Shown one piece after another: positions 8,450 to 16,119 of a stretch of 64,000 bases of DNA (the first letter of the stretch is position 1; every line of letters begins with the position of its first letter). The notes below the pieces were generated by a model. The model made no database searches and was not told the DNA's origin. It saw only the letters and a program-made list of their open reading frames with translations. Both the position numbers and the translations under genes were made by a program. The stretch comes from IGN3 sp964436775 (GTDB taxonomy: Bacteria; Bacteroidota; Ignavibacteria; Ignavibacteriales; Ignavibacteriaceae), in NCBI GenBank assembly GCA_964436775.1, contig CAYTEN010000001.1:1-64000 (forward strand), in the 5' to 3' direction.

Positions 8450-9583
8450 TTGTTAAAGCTTAACATTGAATCTGAAGACACTAATTGTAAAGCACGCGCA
8501 GGATGGTTTGAGACTGATCATGGTAAAGTTGAAACACCGATTTTTATGCCTGTTGGAACACAGGGGACGGTAAAAGCTGTAAATCAAAAATACCTTGCTG
8601 AAGAAATAAAAGCACAAATTGTTCTTTCAAATACTTATCATCTATACTTAAGACCGGGAACCGAAATTCTTGAAGCTGCTGGTGGCCTTCACAAATTTAT
8701 GAATTGGCATAAGCCTATTTTAACAGATAGCGGCGGGTATCAGGTTTTCAGTTTATCCGAGTTGAGAAAATTAAAATCAGATGGTGTAGAATTTCGATCG
8801 CATCTTGATGGTTCGAAGCATTTCTTCACTCCTGAAAAAGTTATTGAAATTCAGAGAAGCATTGGCTCTGATATAATGATGGTTCTTGATGAATGCGCAC
8901 CTTATCCGTCCGATTATGATTATGCAAAAAATTCTGTTGAACTTACAAGCAATTGGGCAATTTTAAATAAAGAGGCATTTCAAAAATCTGAACCACATTA
9001 CAGACACAAACAATTTCAGTTTGGAATTATTCAGGGTAGCACTTATAAAGATCTTCGAGAAAAATCAACTAATGATTTATTGAAATTGGATTTTGATAGC
9101 TATGCAATCGGAGGACTTGCGGTTGGAGAACCAATCGAGCAGATGTACGAACTTGTTGATTTTACAACTGATTTTATGCCTCAAGATAGACCAAGGTATT
9201 TGATGGGAGTTGGAAAACCTGAAAATATTCTGGAATCAATTGCACTTGGTGTAGATATGTTTGATTGCGTTATGCCCACGCGTAACGCGCGTAATGCAAA
9301 TTTGTTTACTTGGAATGGAACGCTTTCTATGCGTAATGCAAAGTATAAAGATGATTTTATATCTCTTGATGAAAATTGTAATTGCTATACTTGCAGAAAT
9401 TATTCAAGAGCTTACATAAGACATCTTTTTATTGCGGAAGAAATATTAGCTCTGGAACTTGCATCGATTCATAATTTATTTTTTTATTTGGATTTAGTAA
9501 GGCAAGCGCGTAAACATTTATTCGATGGTAATTTTTTCGAATGGAAAAACAAAATAGTAACAGAAATATCAATTAAAAATTAA
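8450..9583 (+). CDS. tgt: Queuine tRNA-ribosyltransferase (TGT)
   Basis: Exchanges guanine-34 of GUN-anticodon tRNAs for the queuosine precursor. The 377-residue protein shows DSGGYQVFSL from residue 93 with the general-base Asp, the FGIIQGS loop, the AIGGLAVGEP substrate-binding block, DMFDCVMPTRNARN with the nucleophilic Asp, and the zinc site CNCYTC followed by a downstream His (RAYIRHLF). The start is TTG; no ATG lies close to the conserved N-terminus. It is followed after 17 bases by yajC, the gene order seen in many bacteria. Confidence 0.97.
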   Translation: MLKLNIESEDTNCKARAGWFETDHGKVETPIFMPVGTQGTVKAVNQKYLAEEIKAQIVLSNTYHLYLRPGTEILEAAGGLHKFMNWHKPILTDSGGYQVFSLSELRKLKSDGVEFRSHLDGSKHFFTPEKVIEIQRSIGSDIMMVLDECAPYPSDYDYAKNSVELTSNWAILNKEAFQKSEPHYRHKQFQFGIIQGSTYKDLREKSTNDLLKLDFDSYAIGGLAVGEPIEQMYELVDFTTDFMPQDRPRYLMGVGKPENILESIALGVDMFDCVMPTRNARNANLFTWNGTLSMRNAKYKDDFISLDENCNCYTCRNYSRAYIRHLFIAEEILALELASIHNLFFYLDLVRQARKHLFDGNFFEWKNKIVTEISIKN

Positions 9584-9600
9584 AAACAAAGGAGAGTAAA

Positions 9601-9903
9601 TTGGATTTACTAATAGCAATGGCTCCACAAGGTGGAGATGGTGGCGGAAGTTTGATTAGCACTTTAATAATGTTTGGTGCGATATTCGCAATATTTTATT
9701 TTATGATTATAAGACCACAGCAAAAGCGCGCTAAGGAAAGAGAAAAACTTCTTTCTAATATTGAAAAGGGCGATAAAATAATTACAAGCAGCGGAGTTCA
9801 TGCAACAATAGTTGGAATTGAAGAAAAAACTGTTCTTATAGAAATTGCTCCAAATGTTAAAATTAAAGTTGAACGTTCTGGGATTGGCAGTGTTGTTAAA
9901 TAA
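9601..9903 (+). CDS. yajC: Preprotein translocase subunit YajC
   Basis: Single-pass inner-membrane protein of 100 residues that associates with SecDF at the Sec translocon. A hydrophobic helix of about 20 residues (ISTLIMFGAIFAIFYFMIIR) ends at the conserved RPQQKR, followed by the cytoplasmic KGDKIITSSGVHATIVGI domain. The TTG start is supported by AAAGGAGAG at 9589-9597. Unlike the common tgt-yajC-secD-secF order, secDF does not follow; a terminator does. Confidence 0.93.
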   Translation: MDLLIAMAPQGGDGGGSLISTLIMFGAIFAIFYFMIIRPQQKRAKEREKLLSNIEKGDKIITSSGVHATIVGIEEKTVLIEIAPNVKIKVERSGIGSVVK

Positions 9904-9949
9904 AGCGTTTTATTTCTAAAATACCTTTTTACATTTAGTTAGAAAATTT

Positions 9950-10002
9950 TGTGTAGCGTAAGTTAATTTAATACTTGCGTTACACAGATTTTTATTTTTT
10001 TT
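9950..10002 (+). terminator. Intrinsic terminator after yajC
   Basis: Arms TGTGTAGCGTAAGT and ACTTGCGTTACACA form a 14-base stem with two G-U pairs and a 9-base A/T loop, followed by a T-rich tract from 9989. It ends the tgt-yajC unit. Confidence 0.8.
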
Positions 10003-10056
10003 AACATCAATTTTAATTATCTATTAAGCATATCTCTTTCAATTCTCACTTTTTGC

Positions 10057-10064
10057 TAATTTTG
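10057..10064 (+). promoter_or_regulatory. Candidate TAnnTTTG element upstream of the first NfeD gene
   Basis: TAATTTTG lies 65 bases before the start codon in a gap that follows a terminator, so the gene needs its own promoter. No upstream TTTG is seen at the usual spacing, which makes this one weaker than the others. Confidence 0.3.
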
Positions 10065-10128
10065 TTTTTGCGTATTTTCATAAAGGATATTTTAGTTTCC
10101 TTACAAAACCTTAATTTGAGCTGAAATA

Positions 10129-11433
10129 ATGAAATACTTAATTATATTACTTTTTACTTTTACGACCTTTGCACAGCAAAAACTTGTTTACGTCGGGTAT
10201 ATTGATGGTGAAATAGATCTTGGTTTAGCGCCTTACATAAGTAGAGTAATTTCAGAAGCAGAAAGAAATAATGCTGATGCTATAATATTTAAAGTAAATA
10301 CATTCGGCGGAAGAGTTGATGCTGCTACTCAAATCAAAGATGCAATATTAGGAAGCAAAATTAAAACTGTAGCTTTCATTAATAATCGAGCTATTTCTGC
10401 CGGTGCTTTAATTGCACTTTCTTGCAATAAAATTATTATGGTGCCTGGTAGTTCTATAGGAGCCGCAACCGTGGTTGATCAAGCAGGACAAAAAGTTGGG
10501 GAAAAATATCAATCTTATATGCGCTCAGAAATGAGATCCACAGCCGAAAGAAACGGACGACCGACCAGAATTGCAGAAGGAATGGTTGACGAGAGAATTG
10601 TGATACCAGGATTGGTTGACAGCACACAGCTTGTTACTTTAACTTCAAAAGAAGCACTTAAATATAAAATGGTTGATACAGTTATAACAACTTTTAACGA
10701 AGCACTGAGCTACTTAAATCTTAAAGATGCTAAAATTGTTCAAAGCACATCTAATTGGGCAGAGGGTGTAGTAAAATTTCTAAACAATCCGATTATGTCT
10801 TCTATACTTATTATGATTGGCTTTTTTGGTCTGATGGCAGAAATTAAATCCCCTGGATGGGGAGTTGCTGGAACAACTGGTTTGATAGCACTAGCTTTAT
10901 TTTTTGGCTCATCTTATATACTTCAGCTTGCCTCGGTTGTTGAGATTTTAATGTTTATAGTTGGATTGGGTTTACTAGTGGCTGAGATTTTTATTATTCC
11001 GGGTTTTGGAGTTGCAGGCATTTCAGGTATTATATTGATTTTTGCCTCAATCATTTTGTCTTTATTAGGAAATAAACCATTTATTGATATGGAGTCAGTT
11101 TCATTAGCAATTATTCAAGTTTCCGGTGCAATACTTTTTGCTCTCATTGGAATTTTTATTCTTGCAAAGTACTTACCAAACTCTAGGGCTTTTAATAAAC
11201 TTGTTCTTTCACATTCTGAAAAATCTGAGCAAGGTTTTGTTTCTTATCCATCTGAAAAAGATTTGCTTGGTAAGGAAGGAATCGCATTTACAACTTTACG
11301 CCCTGGTGGTACTGCTGAAATTGATGGAAAAAGAATTGATGTGGTTGCAAATTCCGAGTACATAGATAAGGGTGCAAGAATCAAAGTATTAAGAGTCGAA
11401 GGGGTTAAAGTTGTTGTCACAACTTTAACTTAG
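10129..11433 (+). CDS. NfeD family membrane-bound ClpP-class protease (long form)
   Basis: The 434-residue protein has a short signal sequence and a ClpP-like serine protease domain, about residues 18-215. It has FKVNTFGGRVDAA and AISAGALIALSCNKI, with the serine as probable nucleophile, and a nearby EKYQSYM lysine as candidate general base of the family's Ser-Lys dyad. Four or five hydrophobic helices follow (about 220-345), then a soluble OB-fold NfeD domain ending VEGVKVVVTTL. Related archaeal proteases (PH1510) cleave the hydrophobic tail of stomatins. No stomatin gene is adjacent here, unlike the second NfeD gene at 28701-29981. The gene stands alone between two terminators. Confidence 0.88.
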   Translation: MKYLIILLFTFTTFAQQKLVYVGYIDGEIDLGLAPYISRVISEAERNNADAIIFKVNTFGGRVDAATQIKDAILGSKIKTVAFINNRAISAGALIALSCNKIIMVPGSSIGAATVVDQAGQKVGEKYQSYMRSEMRSTAERNGRPTRIAEGMVDERIVIPGLVDSTQLVTLTSKEALKYKMVDTVITTFNEALSYLNLKDAKIVQSTSNWAEGVVKFLNNPIMSSILIMIGFFGLMAEIKSPGWGVAGTTGLIALALFFGSSYILQLASVVEILMFIVGLGLLVAEIFIIPGFGVAGISGIILIFASIILSLLGNKPFIDMESVSLAIIQVSGAILFALIGIFILAKYLPNSRAFNKLVLSHSEKSEQGFVSYPSEKDLLGKEGIAFTTLRPGGTAEIDGKRIDVVANSEYIDKGARIKVLRVEGVKVVVTTLT

Positions 11434-11460
11434 GGTATTCATCAATGTTATTCATAAATA

Positions 11461-11491
11461 AAAAATGCCGGCTTAATCCGGCATTTTTTAA
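11461..11491 (+). terminator. Bidirectional terminator between convergent genes
   Basis: AAAATGCCGG and CCGGCATTTT form a perfect 10-bp stem with a short CTTAAT loop and A/T tracts on both sides. It serves the NfeD gene (+) and the lipoprotein gene (-), which converge here. Confidence 0.85.
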
Positions 11492-11503
11492 TTACAAAGT
11501 TTA

Positions 11504-12556
11504 TTAAAGCAACTCAAGTATATTTGTATTACCCACAACATCTGTTCGTTTACCTTTTTGTTTCCCTTTTGGAGTATTTGCTTCCATAGTGTAAGTGATT
11601 TCAAGTCTGGTTTTTGTACGCGATTTAATTTGAATTCCTTTATCAACGTTAAAAAATATTTTACCTTCTGCTGTTGATATAGGTTTTTGAAAATTATAAG
11701 AAACGTTTTCTTGACTGACTTTTGATTGTCCTGAATATGTAAAGTTTATACCTGCATCAATAACTGCAATGCGATCATCTTTTAATTTTTCTACGCTCTC
11801 TAAAGTGTACTTATTCACATAATTAATTTGATAAACCATTAAGGCAAGCGGCTTCTGGGAAATTTCCCAAGTTGAATCTTTATAAACTTCTTTATCAGGG
11901 ATCTTTCTAAATATCTGTGTTATCAAAGGATTTAACACACTGTTTATCAAATCCTGCTTAACCAGGTTTTTATCTTCCGTCTTAATTGTGTCGATGGCAC
12001 CACGCAATTCAAGAAATTTATTAGAAATTTTATCGACTTTATAAACTTCTAAAACTTCACCCTTTTTATTGAATCTTACACTGAAAGGATTATTGTACAT
12101 TGCTTGGAATTCAGCAAACTGTTTAACCTTTGAGGTATCTTTATCTTTTCCAGCTTCAAAGTTAAATACTTGTCCGTTTGCGGAAGCATCAAGTTTTAAT
12201 GCAGATATAGTCACCTCGACTTCTGTCACGCCTTCATTGTCAACATCTTTTACATTAAGATCAAGTAAGTATATTACTTTTTGGCTTACGTTGCTTGTGA
12301 TTGTTGTATCAACAATAATTTTTTGAGTATTGTCAGAAATGGTTGTTAATCTGTATGTGTATTTGTCACCTATCTTAAATTTATATTCCATCAGAAAAGG
12401 TTTGCCTGTGTTATCAATTCCATCTGATTTAATATCAGTGGAGTCAAACGTATATTTTTCTTTGTCTGTTAATGTTTTTCCAGGTTGATTATTTTTTTCT
12501 CCACATCCGATTAAAATTAAACCAAGCACAATTAGAACTAAAAGATGTTTAAACAT
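11504..12556 (-). CDS. Uncharacterised lipoprotein
   Basis: The 350-residue protein begins with a lipoprotein signal whose lipobox is LIGC, making C18 the lipidated residue. After a Ser/Thr/Lys-rich linker the mature part is mostly predicted beta strand, with alternating hydrophobic segments (KFIGDKYTYRL-like and TEVEVTISALKLDA), suggesting a beta-sandwich or jelly-roll periplasmic domain. It resembles broadly distributed DUF6263-type proteins, but I cannot assign a function. It follows namZ by 9 bases on the same strand and is probably co-transcribed with that peptidoglycan-degrading enzyme. Confidence 0.75.
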   Translation of the reverse strand: MFKHLLVLIVLGLILIGCGEKNNQPGKTLTDKEKYTFDSTDIKSDGIDNTGKPFLMEYKFKIGDKYTYRLTTISDNTQKIIVDTTITSNVSQKVIYLLDLNVKDVDNEGVTEVEVTISALKLDASANGQVFNFEAGKDKDTSKVKQFAEFQAMYNNPFSVRFNKKGEVLEVYKVDKISNKFLELRGAIDTIKTEDKNLVKQDLINSVLNPLITQIFRKIPDKEVYKDSTWEISQKPLALMVYQINYVNKYTLESVEKLKDDRIAVIDAGINFTYSGQSKVSQENVSYNFQKPISTAEGKIFFNVDKGIQIKSRTKTRLEITYTMEANTPKGKQKGKRTDVVGNTNILELL

Positions 12557-12565
12557 TTTTTCCTC

Positions 12566-13804
12566 TTAATAAAGTAAATATTGTTTTCTTATTTTTTTAA
12601 AATTTTCTAAATCTTTTTGCCATGAAGCAAAAATTATGTCAGGGTCGGTCTTTTTTAATAATTGTTCCCTTAATGTACTTTCTCCGGCAAGTTTATCAAA
12701 TGATTTTTCATTAAACTTAATTTTATCATCGTATAATTTAACCAGAACATACAATAGTTTTACACCAAATTTTACTGATTCAAATTTATTTGGATCTATA
12801 ATTTTAATCTTTATCCCATTACAGCTTTGGTTCTTGTATTTAGGATTAGTTGCCATTTCACTAATATCCATAGGAATGAAGTTAACTGGCTGAAATTCAA
12901 CCCCTTTAATTTTTAAAAGATTAAGTTCTTCAATAATTTCTCTTGATTCTAAAAAGGGTGCGCCAATTTGTAAAAATGGTAATCTTGTTCCTCTTCCTTC
13001 TGAAATATTTGCACCTTCAATTAAACAAGCACCAGGATAAACCAATGCTGTTTCAAACGAATTTATATTTGGTGATGGAGGATTCCATTTGGAGTAGAAT
13101 TCATTTGGAATCTCTCGTTTCCAGTTTTTGCATTTGATAATTTTGAGTGAAATATTCTTCCAGCTTGATATTAATTTCTCTCCAACAAAATAATTTGCAA
13201 GTTCAGCAATTGTCATTCCGCTTGCGATTGGAATTGGAGCAATACCAACAAATGATTTGAATCTATTATCCAAAACAGGTCCATCAATATAGTTGCCACC
13301 AATTGGAACTGGACGATCTAAAATAATTACCGGAATATTATTTTCCCCAGCCGCTTCCAATACATAATACATAGTTGAAGTATATGTGTAAAATCTTGCA
13401 CCTACATCTTGAATATCAAAAATCAGTACATCAACATTTTTAAGTATTTCTTTAGATGGCTTTTTATCTTTATTATAAAGAGAAATTATCGGAATCCCTT
13501 TGTAAATAGTATTCTTATAATCAATAACTTCACCTGCTTCAGCAATTCCTTTAAATCCATGTTCAGGCGTAAATATTGCATTTACCTTTACATTATCTTG
13601 TTCAATCAAATCATCAATTAAATGAGTTCCATTTGATAAAATAGAACTTTGATTACAAACAACCCCAACTCTTTTACCGTTTATTAGATTGATATTTTCT
13701 GAAAAAAGCAAATCGTCACCGTTTATAATTTGGGAATTGATCCTAATAGTGAAAAGAGAAATAAAAAAAATTATCAATAAACTGTAGAAGTATTTGGTTT
13801 TCAT
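12566..13804 (-). CDS. namZ: Exo-beta-N-acetylmuramidase NamZ (DUF1343, GH171)
   Basis: Removes terminal MurNAc residues from peptidoglycan fragments, a step in cell-wall recycling. A signal peptide (SLLIIFFISLFTIRINSQ) directs it to the periplasm. Family blocks are KRVGVVCNQSS, FTPEHGFKG with the catalytic-region Glu-His, DVLIFDIQDVGARFYTY, ILDRPVPIGG and EGRGTRLPF. The frame is open 11 codons further to 13837, but that upstream ATG lies inside a terminator hairpin (13827-13846), so I choose the ATG at 13804, which begins the signal peptide directly. Length is 412 residues. No Shine-Dalgarno sequence is visible in the 16 bases between the hairpin's U-tract and the ATG. Confidence 0.9.
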   Translation of the reverse strand: MKTKYFYSLLIIFFISLFTIRINSQIINGDDLLFSENINLINGKRVGVVCNQSSILSNGTHLIDDLIEQDNVKVNAIFTPEHGFKGIAEAGEVIDYKNTIYKGIPIISLYNKDKKPSKEILKNVDVLIFDIQDVGARFYTYTSTMYYVLEAAGENNIPVIILDRPVPIGGNYIDGPVLDNRFKSFVGIAPIPIASGMTIAELANYFVGEKLISSWKNISLKIIKCKNWKREIPNEFYSKWNPPSPNINSFETALVYPGACLIEGANISEGRGTRLPFLQIGAPFLESREIIEELNLLKIKGVEFQPVNFIPMDISEMATNPKYKNQSCNGIKIKIIDPNKFESVKFGVKLLYVLVKLYDDKIKFNEKSFDKLAGESTLREQLLKKTDPDIIFASWQKDLENFKKIRKQYLLY

Positions 13805-13819
13805 TTTAGATTTATATCT

Positions 13820-13846
13820 TAAAAAAACAACCTCCAAAGAGGTTGT
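13820..13846 (-). terminator. Terminator after ndk, just upstream of namZ
   Basis: On the minus strand ACAACCTC, a TTTG loop and GAGGTTGT form a perfect 8-bp stem followed by seven or eight U's. It ends the sucD-ndk unit and lies only 16 bases before the namZ start codon. Confidence 0.8.
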
Positions 13847-13861
13847 CCTAAATTTAACTTT

Positions 13862-13938
13862 GTCACTTCGACCTAAGGGAGAAGTCTGTCGATAGATACA
13901 GATTTCTCACCTCCCATAAATTGGGGGTTCGAAATGAC
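13862..13938. repeat. Dispersed palindromic repeat, copy 1
   Basis: Begins GTCACTTCGA and ends GTTCGAAATGAC, with GAGAAGTCT and AGATTTCTC as an inner pair, so the whole unit can fold into a long imperfect hairpin. The same outer (TCATTTCGA / TCGAAATGA) and inner (GAGAAATCT / AGATTTCT) elements recur at 15522, 27729 and 56281. It sits between ndk and the namZ terminator. Confidence 0.75.
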
Positions 13939-13949
13939 TTTTTAAATAT

Positions 13950-14381
13950 CTACGCTGGAAAATTTTCAATTAATTCTTTGCTACCAAAAAAAAATGCGAT
14001 TTCTTTTGCTGCATTTTCATCAGAATCAGAGCCGTGCACAGCATTGTATTGTTTACTTTGTGCATAAAGTTTCCTTACAGTTCCTTCGTCAGCTTGAGCT
14101 GGGTCTGTCGCACCAATCAATTTCCTATAATCTTCGACAGCATTCTCTTTTTCAAGTGCAATGGGAACACAGGGACCTGAGGTCATATATTCAACAAGAT
14201 CTTTATAAAAAGGTCTTTCTTTGTGGACTTCATAAAATGATTTTGCAGCATCTTCAGACAGTCTAACCATTTTAAGGGCTTTAACTTTAAATCCGGCTTT
14301 TGATATTAATGTTATGATTTCGCCAATATGTTTATCATTAACAGCATCAGGCTTTATGATAGCCAAAGTTCTATTGCTCAA
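13950..14381 (-). CDS. ndk: Nucleoside diphosphate kinase
   Basis: Transfers the gamma phosphate between nucleoside triphosphates and diphosphates through a phosphohistidine. The 143 residues show TLAIIKPDAV at the N-terminus, the GPCVPIALEKENAV block and the catalytic histidine in NAVHGSDS. The start is TTG, chosen because AGGAGT lies just upstream (14390-14385) and no ATG precedes the conserved strand. It begins 9 bases after the sucD stop. The sucD-ndk pairing makes sense because succinyl-CoA ligase yields an NTP that Ndk can redistribute. Confidence 0.97.
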   Translation of the reverse strand: MSNRTLAIIKPDAVNDKHIGEIITLISKAGFKVKALKMVRLSEDAAKSFYEVHKERPFYKDLVEYMTSGPCVPIALEKENAVEDYRKLIGATDPAQADEGTVRKLYAQSKQYNAVHGSDSDENAAKEIAFFFGSKELIENFPA

Positions 14382-14390
14382 GTAATACTC

Positions 14391-15434
14391 CTATTTCTTT
14401 TTTTTCTTTTTCTTATCTGATTTTTTATTGTGCTTTTTTGATTTTGCTTCTTTTTTCTTCACAGTTTTCTTCTTTGATTTTTTCTTATCAGCTTTAACAG
14501 ATTTTACAGATGCAGTTTTTTTTGATGAAGCAATCTTCTTTTTGATAGGTTTTTTGACTTTAAGTTTTTCAATCGCTTTCAACATCGTAACACCGATTTC
14601 AGCAGGACTTTCAACAACGTGGATCCCAACTTTCTTCATTGCAGCCATTTTTTCTACTGCAGTTCCTTTTCCACCCGATATAATTGCTCCAGCGTGTCCC
14701 ATTCTTCTTCCGGGAGGCGCGGTTCTACCTGCAATAAATCCAACAACAGGTTTCTTAACATTTTTCTTGATGAACTCAGCTGCTTCTTCTTCTGCGTTAC
14801 CGCCAATCTCACCAATCATCACAATTCCATCTGTGTCAGGATCATCATTAAACATTTTTATTATATCAATAAATCTTGAACCAATTATCGGATCACCGCC
14901 AATGCCAACACAGGTTGATTGACCAAGGTTTACATCTGACAATTGTTTAACAGCTTCATAAGTTAATGTGCCGCTGCGGGATACAACACCAATTTTCCCT
15001 TTTTGATGAATGAAGCCGGGCATAATTCCAACTTTAGCGATGCCGGGAGAAATGACTCCGGGACAATTTGGACCAACTAAAACAATTCCTTTTCCTTTTA
15101 TATCGTTGTAAATTTTTAGCATATCGTTTGTTGGAATGCCTTCGGTGATACAAATAATAAATTTTATTCCTGAGTTTGAGGCCTCTAAAATTGCATCAGC
15201 GGCAAAAGCAGGGGGAACAAAAATTACTGAAGTATTTGCTTTCTTAGTATTTACTGCTTCTTCAACAGTGTTAAATACTGGAATGCCTTGAAAATTTGTG
15301 CCGCCTTTGCCTGGAGTTACACCGGCTACTACTTTCGTTCCATATTCTAGCATTTGAGTTGTGTGAAAAGAGCCCTCACTGCCGGTAATTCCCTGAACAA
15401 CGAGACGAGTGTTTTTATCAATAATGATTGCCAT
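14391..15434 (-). CDS. sucD: Succinate-CoA ligase alpha subunit with lysine-rich C-terminal tail
   Basis: The first 291 residues are a normal SucD: GITGSEGSFHT at the CoA-binding Rossmann fold, VGPNCPGVISPG, and the phosphohistidine loop GHAGAIISGGKG. The family usually stops at about 290 residues. Here the frame continues for 56 more, of which 31 are lysine, ending in seven consecutive lysines. The tail has no hydrophobic residues to speak of and looks disordered and nucleic-acid- or phosphate-binding in character. SucD with SucC makes succinyl-CoA or regenerates ATP/GTP in the TCA cycle; sucC is not in the window. A TAnnTTTG promoter lies 33-40 bases upstream. Confidence 0.95.
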   Translation of the reverse strand: MAIIIDKNTRLVVQGITGSEGSFHTTQMLEYGTKVVAGVTPGKGGTNFQGIPVFNTVEEAVNTKKANTSVIFVPPAFAADAILEASNSGIKFIICITEGIPTNDMLKIYNDIKGKGIVLVGPNCPGVISPGIAKVGIMPGFIHQKGKIGVVSRSGTLTYEAVKQLSDVNLGQSTCVGIGGDPIIGSRFIDIIKMFNDDPDTDGIVMIGEIGGNAEEEAAEFIKKNVKKPVVGFIAGRTAPPGRRMGHAGAIISGGKGTAVEKMAAMKKVGIHVVESPAEIGVTMLKAIEKLKVKKPIKKKIASSKKTASVKSVKADKKKSKKKTVKKKEAKSKKHNKKSDKKKKKKK

Positions 15435-15466
15435 AATATTCCCTTAACTAAGTTTAATTTTGACTA

Positions 15467-15498
15467 CAAAAATAAGGAAATTCTTTGATATAGATAAA
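15467..15498 (-). promoter_or_regulatory. Candidate TAnnTTTG promoter for sucD-ndk
   Basis: Read on the minus strand: TTTA (15498-15495), 20 bases, then TATTTTTG (15474-15467). Transcription would start near 15460, about 26 bases before the sucD ATG. Confidence 0.42.
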
Positions 15499-15521
15499 TT
15501 TTGATATGAATTTAATCTAAA

Positions 15522-15600
15522 GTTATTTCGAATCTTGATTCATTAAGTGAGAAATCTGGCAGATAATTAAAACAGATTTCTTACTTTATTCGGGATGACT
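15522..15600. repeat. Dispersed palindromic repeat, copy 2
   Basis: GTTATTTCGAATCTTGA, then GTGAGAAATCT, then AGATTTCTTACT and TTCGGGATGACT. It has the same outer and inner arms as the other three copies, partly degenerate. It lies between the 3' end of the GNAT gene and the sucD promoter, both on the minus strand. Confidence 0.7.
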
Positions 15601-15612
15601 TATCCAAATGAA

Positions 15613-16119
15613 CTATATAATTTTGTAACCAATTAAATGCATAACTTCAGTTGATCCCATCTTAAATGGTTCCTCTTCAACAAAAATAAACCCAAGATTT
15701 TTATACCACTCTAATGCTTTAATATTTTGTTTCATAACACCAAGCCAGACTTTATTAAACCCTTTTTGTCTAGAAATCTGATATGCTTCATTTAACATTT
15801 TTTTACCAAGACCAAAACCCTGGTAATTTGGTAAAACATAAAGTGATGAGACATAAATTTTTTTATTGATATGATCTTCAAATAATTTCATCCAACCAGC
15901 AGGAACTGAGTCAAGATCAGCAACAATGCCTTGCGAGAATGGATCGATTAAGATTTCAATTAGCTGATCTTGGCCGTAAAACTTATCGAAGTGTGAAAGA
16001 ATATCTTTTTCAGGAATAAAAGAGTAAGTGTCTTTCCAGGTGGTTAATAATATTTTTTTTACAATGGGAAAATCTTTTTTATTCCAGTTGCGGAGTATTA
16101 TTTCAGTTGGAGATTTCAT
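15613..16119 (-). CDS. GNAT family N-acetyltransferase
   Basis: The 168-residue acetyltransferase uses the GNAT fold. Motif A for acetyl-CoA is visible as LYVLPNYQGFGLGKKML (QxxGxG), and motif B as NIKALEWYKNLGFI. The N-terminal part (RNWNKKDFPIVKKILLTTW) is typical of the RimI-like/phosphinothricin-type branch. The substrate cannot be predicted. It overlaps the gatA 3' end by 17 bases and should be co-translated with it. Confidence 0.88.
   Translation of the reverse strand: MKSPTEIILRNWNKKDFPIVKKILLTTWKDTYSFIPEKDILSHFDKFYGQDQLIEILIDPFSQGIVADLDSVPAGWMKLFEDHINKKIYVSSLYVLPNYQGFGLGKKMLNEAYQISRQKGFNKVWLGVMKQNIKALEWYKNLGFIFVEEEPFKMGSTEVMHLIGYKII

Noticed and set aside
12636..13621. Several plus-strand open frames inside namZ
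   Set aside because: They are shadows of the well-supported minus-strand NamZ coding sequence.
13805..13837. N-terminal extension of NamZ to an upstream ATG
   Set aside because: That ATG lies inside a terminator hairpin, and the extra residues would precede a complete signal peptide.
14428..14922. A 164-codon plus-strand open frame opposite sucD
   Set aside because: It is Phe/Ile-rich because it reads the complement of the lysine-rich tail and the Rossmann domain; the sucD reading explains the region fully.
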